DNA from: Sphagnum compactum
Taxonomy: Eukaryota; Bryophyta; Sphagnopsida; Sphagnales
Direction: 5' to 3'
Assembly: GCA_965153455.1 (NCBI GenBank)
Contig: OZ234493.1
Coordinates: forward strand, 21,628,213-21,692,212
Length of the DNA: 64,000 bases
Position 1 is the first letter of the stretch. Every line of letters begins with the position of its first letter. Of this stretch, positions 58,304-64,000 are shown in pieces. The notes beneath the pieces were generated by a model. It had not been told where the DNA came from and did no database searches. It was given only the letters and a program-made list of their open reading frames with translations. The position numbers were made by a program, and so were the translations under genes.

Positions 58304-60992
58304 ATAGCCATTGTCTGGCTCCAGTAGACTTCGACAAGACGATGCGGAAGCGGTCTATGCTTGAATAGATTCAACCGAGTAGGACGGGGATTGCTTAGAA
58401 CACTAGGGTAGGATACAGGTACACGGACCTGTTCTTCCATTTCTTGCTAGCAGACGGCACGGGGAACGAGGTCTCACGCAATCCAGACGGGTTTCCATCT
58501 GTCGTGTTGAAGAATACTTCAGATTTGAGAGTAGCATCCATCTCTTCGTCGCCGATTATAGAACCACGCAACACTCTTTTGTTACTTCTCGTCACCTCGG
58601 TCAGCACAGATTTTGCACTGCTTTCACTCGGTTCGTCGATCATTACAGGACGCCCCGATGACCCATCTGTCGTGTTGAAGAATACTTCAGATTTAAGAGT
58701 AGCATCCATCTCTTCGTCGCCGATTACAGAACCACGCAACACTCTTTTGTTACTTCTCGTCACCTCAGTCAGCACAGATTTTGCACTGCTTTCACTCGGT
58801 TCGTCGCTCATTACAGGACGCCCCGATGTGTCATCTGTCGTGTTGAAGAATACTCCAGATTTGAGAGTAGTATCCATCTCTTCGTCGCCGATTATAGAAC
58901 CACGCAACACTCTTTTGTTACTTCTCGTCACCTCCGTCAGCACAGATTTTGCACTGCTTTCATTCGGTTCGTCGCTCATTACAGGACGCCCCGATGACCC
59001 ATCTGTCTCTGTATTTCTCCTTGGCTCCATTTGTACTAGAATGAGGCTGACCTCATTTGTTCTTCGTTGAGCACTGGAAGCGCGGCAAGAAAGTTTGTAA
59101 TCGTAAGGTATATTAACTTATCCGCAGAGAAGACGGCAGCGTGATAGGGCGAACACTTCCGTTGGATACACGTGAGTGCTCGGCCTCACTCTGCAAGCTG
59201 CCTTGGAAAAGGACTCGACTGCAACGCTACACTTGTTAAGTTTCCCGGTTCCTTTGAACCGGCGGCGAGTTCAGTGATCTCTGGCCTCCGGCTATGTCTT
59301 CCTTCGAGACTGGCAACCGTCGATGAATCTCCGGCGAGCGACAGCAACGAGAGAGAAAGACAGCAAGCACACAGAGAGGATCGAGGGCGCGCACTCGGTG
59401 ATGATCGAGGTAATCCCCTTCATGCGTGAGGAAAAGTGGGTCTTTGCTCGCGTCAGTCAGGGAATGCATGAGATGGACAAGTGCGAAGCTGTATGCTTTA
59501 GAGCACGCCAGAACCCCTGTGCAGTGCGTTCAAAAGAATTTATTGGACTTAGCAGGAAAACTGAAAGGAGGACCATGAGGAGGAAGGGTTTGAGGAAACT
59601 CAGGTTGTGTATCCAGCAGTAATGGGTGTTCTGATCTGAATAGAACGGGTGGCTAATCTCATCTCACCTTCACGAAACTAGTTCGTAGAGGATGTCATCA
59701 CTCTTTCTGAAAAAACAAGACACGAAAAATGTAAATGCAAAGAAAGGAGAAAAAATCATGTAGACTAGATTCTATACCGGACACAATTCGACTGTGACAA
59801 CAAGCAAACAAGGACCTATTCTGCAGAAACCTGATTTGCAAAGAACCTTTGAACCCACGAGATGGAGCAGCCGGGTGTGAATATGAGCCGGAAGATGGGA
59901 GTGTTTTGGAGGTATGAGGTACTGCATGTAAGGAGCATTTCTGTGAAATAGCTTGATTACGCGGGTACAAGTGCACCAAGATGCAGACTACACTGTCGTC
60001 GAAGAAGCGAGGAATTGGAGACTGACACGGTACAAGGAAAGCGGCAAGGAAGGTTCGGAAACTTTGTATTGTAAAAAGCCGGCCTTTACGTGAGGCTTTT
60101 GTATTTGTTCATTAAATCTAATACGTAGTACTCGACTCTTGAGCGGAGGAAAGCCCCCAGCGTGTAAATAGGATGCTATAGAGGCGGAAAAAGTAAAACC
60201 GGTAGAAATTTTTACATGGTTTTCGATGGGCAATTATGGGTGTAATTTGCCACAAGTTTATGAATTTTCTGTTCGTTGTCCTAAACTACTACAAGGATTA
60301 TTTGCAGATGTAACATCCCTGATTGGTTATTTTGTGTTTTGGCTGGTTCTCAGTTTTCAAGAGAACGTTTGGTTCCGGTTCCAAGTTCAATTTTATTTTT
60401 TTCTAAAGAACCCTGGGTTCTGGTTCAAGAATTTTCAAGAATATATTATAGAACCTCTGGTCCAGTTCCAGACCCCATTCTTCACATTTCAAGACCTCCA
60501 ATTACCAATTCTTTATAAATAAATTCTTAAGTGAGTCCGGTTCTAAATTGAATCTATTTTTACCTAACTGCACAGAGTCCAAAACTGAATATGTTTTATG
60601 TACTAGCACTGTACCACCAATGAAATGTGACCACTTATATCAACTACATGCCTAAACACCAAAAAAAATTATAATTAAAATAAAAAATTCTCAAAATTGC
60701 ATATTTGAGTCATTTTTCAGAAGTAAAATCTACATGCCTAATGCCACCCCCACCCCAACCCAAATTGTTATTCAAAAAACTGATGCTGTTATTATTCCAA
60801 ACCCCAATTTTTTTTTCTGAAACTAGTGACATGTCTAACCCGATTCAGAAAGGGGAAAAAAACAACTTTGAAACTTGAAATTCTCATTTTTAATTTAAAA
60901 ATATGAAGAACCAAAAATTGCATGCAATGAGTTTTGGGGTCAGTTCTGGTTCTGAGTCCGGTTCTAATTGGAGGCCAGTCCCCAGTTTTGGT
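58304..60992. repeat. Segmental duplication, copy B
   Basis: This is colinear with 42,579-45,997, in the same orientation. It lacks the two extra segments of copy A and carries one more full 168-bp coding repeat. The kinase exons of copy 1 are not included, so the duplication captured only the 5' part of the gene and its upstream DNA. Confidence 0.9.
58395..59100 (-). pseudogene. 5' fragment of the receptor-kinase gene with three 168-bp repeats (copy 3)
   Basis: The frame from MEPRRNTETDGSSGRPVM runs through three 56-codon units (SSAKSVLTEVTRSNKRVLRG each) and ends TLVF-TAA. The repeat landmark CATTACAGGACGCCCCGATG occurs at 58,641, 58,809 and 58,977, exactly 168 bp apart. The upstream malectin-like segment is present (near 59,100-59,130) but a one-base difference after CTCATTTG shifts it relative to copy 1. 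The position matching the possible donor TTGTAAGC in copy 1 is TTCTAAGC here, so that donor is lost. No kinase follows. Confidence 0.65.
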
Positions 60993-61985
60993 TGTGGTTG
61001 CTGACTGGTTCGCATTTCTAATTTCCAGTTCTGAATTTTTTTTTCAAAACTTAAAACCCATGATCCAGGTACCCAGTAACTAGAACCGGCCAATATTATT
61101 TCTTCATTCATAAAGAGCACCCTATAACATGTGTAACGTTCCACATTTCAATTGTCCTAACAGTTTATTAGCACACCTCTTCTTATCTCTCATGTTTTTC
61201 TGTTTCAGAAATTTAACCAAGGCTTGCTTGTATTATAACTAGTTTTCTACTGCAGACTATTAGGCTATTCTTTCTAATAGTTTTCACAACTATTATTCTC
61301 AAAGGTAATTCCAACTATATTTTGAAAATTGTCAACTCTGCACCAATGTTGCTAAGTTGTTGGCTGTTAATCCTACATCAACAAAAATACTTCAAGGAGT
61401 CAAAAACATTGCATGTCACAAGTTATTGGTTTTCTTTGATTGTCAATTCTTCATGGTTGCAGCAACACTAGAAGTTTGTGTTCCATGCATGCTTAAGATA
61501 TAATGGAATGTCACCTGGAGTAGTGTAATGAAGTAAAGCTATTTCCCCATTCTTTGAATCTAAAGTTACATTTCCTTCATTTTGAATTCATAGCCCCTGT
61601 TACTTTACTAGGGTAGCTACTCCAAGTTTCTATATGCAAGTGATCTCACCTCCTCAGATGATGTCTCAGTGCTCACCCCCTGGGCAGAGCCAACAAATTC
61701 CCAAGAAAAGACAAGTTGGGAATGGCGCCGAATTTAACTTCTGTATTGGGAAAAAAGGAAGCTCCAACATTGGAATTTGGAAGTACTCCCTCAAAGTTTG
61801 CATTGATTTACATTGTAAGATTCCCACCTAATTCATGCTAAGGAAAAACATATCGATGGGGCTGAAACTGTGAGAGGTTGGTAGGGTAAGCAACCTGCAG
61901 AGGCCGCCTGGTAAGAGTGTGTTTCCCAACCTTTACCTTACACTTACCTCATTGTCCATAAATCCACAACGTTCATCATAACTGC
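60993..61985. other. Intergenic DNA
   Basis: Mixed to AT-rich sequence after the duplication ends. It has a short frame at 61,634-61,831 without motif. No feature can be supported. Confidence 0.5.
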
Positions 61986-62453
61986 CTACAAAAGGTCTGG
62001 TAAGTGAGCCTTTGCCAAGAAAAGCTTCTGGTGCAATCTTTCGTTCTCTGAAAACTTGTCCGGTGATTTTAAGGTGTTGACATACGGACTTGAGTCATGA
62101 ATCCATTGTCGTTCTGACATTTGTGGAGACCTGAAATGTACTTTGTAAAGCCAGCAGTCATCGCTTAAAGCTCGTGAACAAGGTCGTGTGGGGTTTTCAC
62201 TAAAGTCACAAGAAAATGGATTCTTAATTGCATTGAGTTGCTTCCAGGTAATTGTTTCTGGAATAGGTTCAAGGCCCTGTAAATTGCTTGACATTAGAGT
62301 TATCCATACACTAATCCCCTTTTGAGCCTGAGTTGCACCCCTCCTTTGATGCTTCATCCCCTTCTGGCTGTTGTCTGCAAAGTCATGAAATTTTATTAAA
62401 TAAGGGTATGAAATACTGAGACTTAGGATTGAATGCACGAGGCACGAGAACAT
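61986..62453 (-). CDS. Unrecognised protein-coding exon (hypothetical)
   Basis: This frame is open from ATG 62,453 to TAG 61,986. A good acceptor (ATGACTTTGCAG|ACAAC at 62,375) suggests that the true exon may be 61,986-62,374. It would encode about 129 residues: a basic stretch (MKHQRRGATQAQKGISVW), then GLEPIPETITWKQLNAIKNP and FSCDFSENPTRPCSRALSDD + CWLYKVHF, and a charged end. Five cysteines and tryptophans give it a real-protein look, with no low complexity. I do not recognise a family. Upstream exons would lie above 62.45 kb; a frame at 62,665-62,922 with several cysteines (FSQSCACPKRSPRCCVLCSQ) is a weak candidate. Confidence 0.35.
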   Translation of the reverse strand: MFSCLVHSILSLSISYPYLIKFHDFADNSQKGMKHQRRGATQAQKGISVWITLMSSNLQGLEPIPETITWKQLNAIKNPFSCDFSENPTRPCSRALSDDCWLYKVHFRSPQMSERQWIHDSSPYVNTLKSPDKFSENERLHQKLFLAKAHLPDLL

Positions 62454-64000
62454 TTATAGCTACAGTACACAAAGCAGCAGCAGTGATTGGGTGAATGCAT
62501 TCAGGAAAAGCAAGGACAGGGAAAACTCAGTTTAGCACCAAATTTGCTGCTAAACTGAGTTTCATGCCCCGTTGAAGCCTAGTGTACTGTTTTTTTTCCT
62601 GTTTTTTGAAATCTCATCCCCTATGTGACCAAACAGGGGGTTCCGGTGGCGTCTTTTCCTGACTTTACGGATAACTTTTATATTTCGAAAATTGTGAATC
62701 TGATGCTTGATTCCTGGGTTGATTGGTAATGAATTTCAAACCCTGCTGTACCTTAAAGTTGTCGGCACATGCAATGGCTATCCCTGTTTGAGAGCAGAGT
62801 ACACAGCACCTTGGGCTTCTTTTGGGACACGCACATGATTGTGAAAACCTTGGCTTCTGCCTGTCTGCTCCTTGAAAGGATGAGCCATTTTTCACCAAAA
62901 AAAAAAAGGTGATGTATAACAAATATTATAATATGTAGTAAGCTAAAATTTTGATGACATTTTTTGGTTATCCTAAACACAAGCAAAAGCTTTAAGAATC
63001 TGCATGACAACATTTTGGAACTCAAAGTGAACTTTGAATTAAAATTAATCTTGATGTAGTGGTTACATGAAAATGATTGGATGGAATCGATTTACATATA
63101 ATATATAATTTACCTTTTTTCAATGGTCATAGGGCTTCATGTTTGTGGTTCACAAACCATCTAATGCCCAACTAAAAAATCTCCTCCTTTTTTATATAAT
63201 ACAAGGTGAAAGCAAACTACAATGTGTTTTTTTGGACATCACAATTTCAATTTTGCTAGGTTAATCAAATATAGTTGCATATAACTCAAATTCATTTGAA
63301 AAATATAGCAAAAATGTGATGATAATTGAAAATTATTTTGTAATCCTCCTAAACCTAAAAAAATTACTCAAGAAACATCAATGTTCAACTCAAAGGTGGA
63401 CTTTGCAATGTAGGGTACAACTAATGTCACAGTCCAAAATATTATGGTTATGGACTTTTGCTTTTAGTGGATTTGAAAAATATCATTATAACTTTTTTCC
63501 ACCACACATTCAAGTATCATAACACTTAAGTTGAAAAAATAATGTAAGAAAAGATCTTTCATTTTTTAAAGATTCAAAATGGAGATTGCAAAAGTGTAAA
63601 GTCCATTTAAATACCTAATTGATTTTTTCAAGGCCCATATTTTTCAAGGTGTTTTGAAAAGGTTTTAATTAGGGTGGTATGAATTTAAACATGGCAAAAA
63701 ATGTGAACTTTAGCATCATTTAGATGTTTTTATTAAAAACAATATTGGATTTAGACTTTAAAATTGGACTTTCAACCACCCATTTTGTGACCATGTAGTG
63801 TGCTTTTGTTACGTAGTGGTTTTTTCCTAAAAGGAAAATATTATTATGCATTTATTGCCAAAAAATGAAAAAAACACGTTTTTTGAATGAAATTTCATTC
63901 AAAAACTTTTAAATTTTTAATGGTCTTAGAAGTACTTGATATATATCAATATACCATAAAACATTTCACCGGAAATTCCACCCACAACCCCACTTTTGAA
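62454..64000. other. AT-rich intergenic DNA at window end
   Basis: Short frames up to 90 codons on the minus strand near 62.7-63.0 kb have no firm support. From 63 kb the sequence is AT-rich without visible features. Confidence 0.5.

Noticed and set aside
58444-59070. 208-codon plus-strand reading frame
   Set aside because: The same antisense effect over the three 168-bp repeats of copy 3.

Overview
This window is nuclear DNA of a land plant. The evidence is a cyclic nucleotide-gated channel C-terminus of plant type, a 28-exon FRIENDLY/CLU gene, a plant-type calcineurin-B-like EF-hand gene, a malectin/receptor-kinase-like cluster, short GT-AG introns and telo-box motifs. Intergenic DNA is very AT-rich. 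Short introns, AT-rich deserts and the unusual receptor-kinase family suggest a seed-free plant such as a moss or other bryophyte/lycophyte, but this placement is inference.

Layout: (1) 1-632, the last exon of a CNGC ion channel (+). (2) 0.6-13.4 kb, a gene desert with a GC-richer island (5.4-6.5 kb), a four-copy ~178-bp tandem array (7.2-7.9 kb) and a composite AT-rich repeat block (8.57-11.07 kb) whose outer part recurs in inverted orientation. (3) 13.43-13.80 kb, a complete non-autonomous DNA transposon with 56-bp terminal inverted repeats, a perfect 8-bp target duplication and a fragment resembling a FAR1/MULE-type zinc finger. (4) 14.8-15.5 kb, a 20-copy minisatellite just upstream of (5) an intact FRIENDLY/CLU gene (15,887-27,588, +; 28 exons, 1,506 aa by my splice model). 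(6) 29,466-31,871, an intact six-exon calcineurin-B-like EF-hand gene (+, 173 aa). (7) 33.4-43.5 kb (-), a receptor-kinase-derived locus. Its kinase exons are decayed, but it continues in phase into two long intact exons that carry two copies of a domain I do not recognise, plus a further unknown C-terminal domain. (8) 46-51 kb, AT-rich DNA with a tRNA-like/SINE-like piece and a heptad repeat. (9) 52.2-54.7 kb (-), a second receptor-kinase copy with a frameshift and stop codons. (10) 58.3-61.0 kb, a third copy of only the 5' part, a segmental duplicate of 42.6-46.0 kb, differing in the number of a 168-bp in-frame coding repeat. (11) 62.0-62.45 kb, an unrecognised exon-like reading frame (-).

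The FRIENDLY and calcineurin-B-like genes are ordinary housekeeping genes: mitochondrial distribution/mRNA binding, and a calcium sensor. The most unusual part is region 7. There a symmetric exon (length divisible by 3) has been duplicated together with its introns. The resulting reading frames have stayed open while the neighbouring kinase has lost its glycine loop and DFG motif and has gained frameshifts. The receptor-kinase fragments in 7, 9 and 10 are one small local family at different stages of decay.
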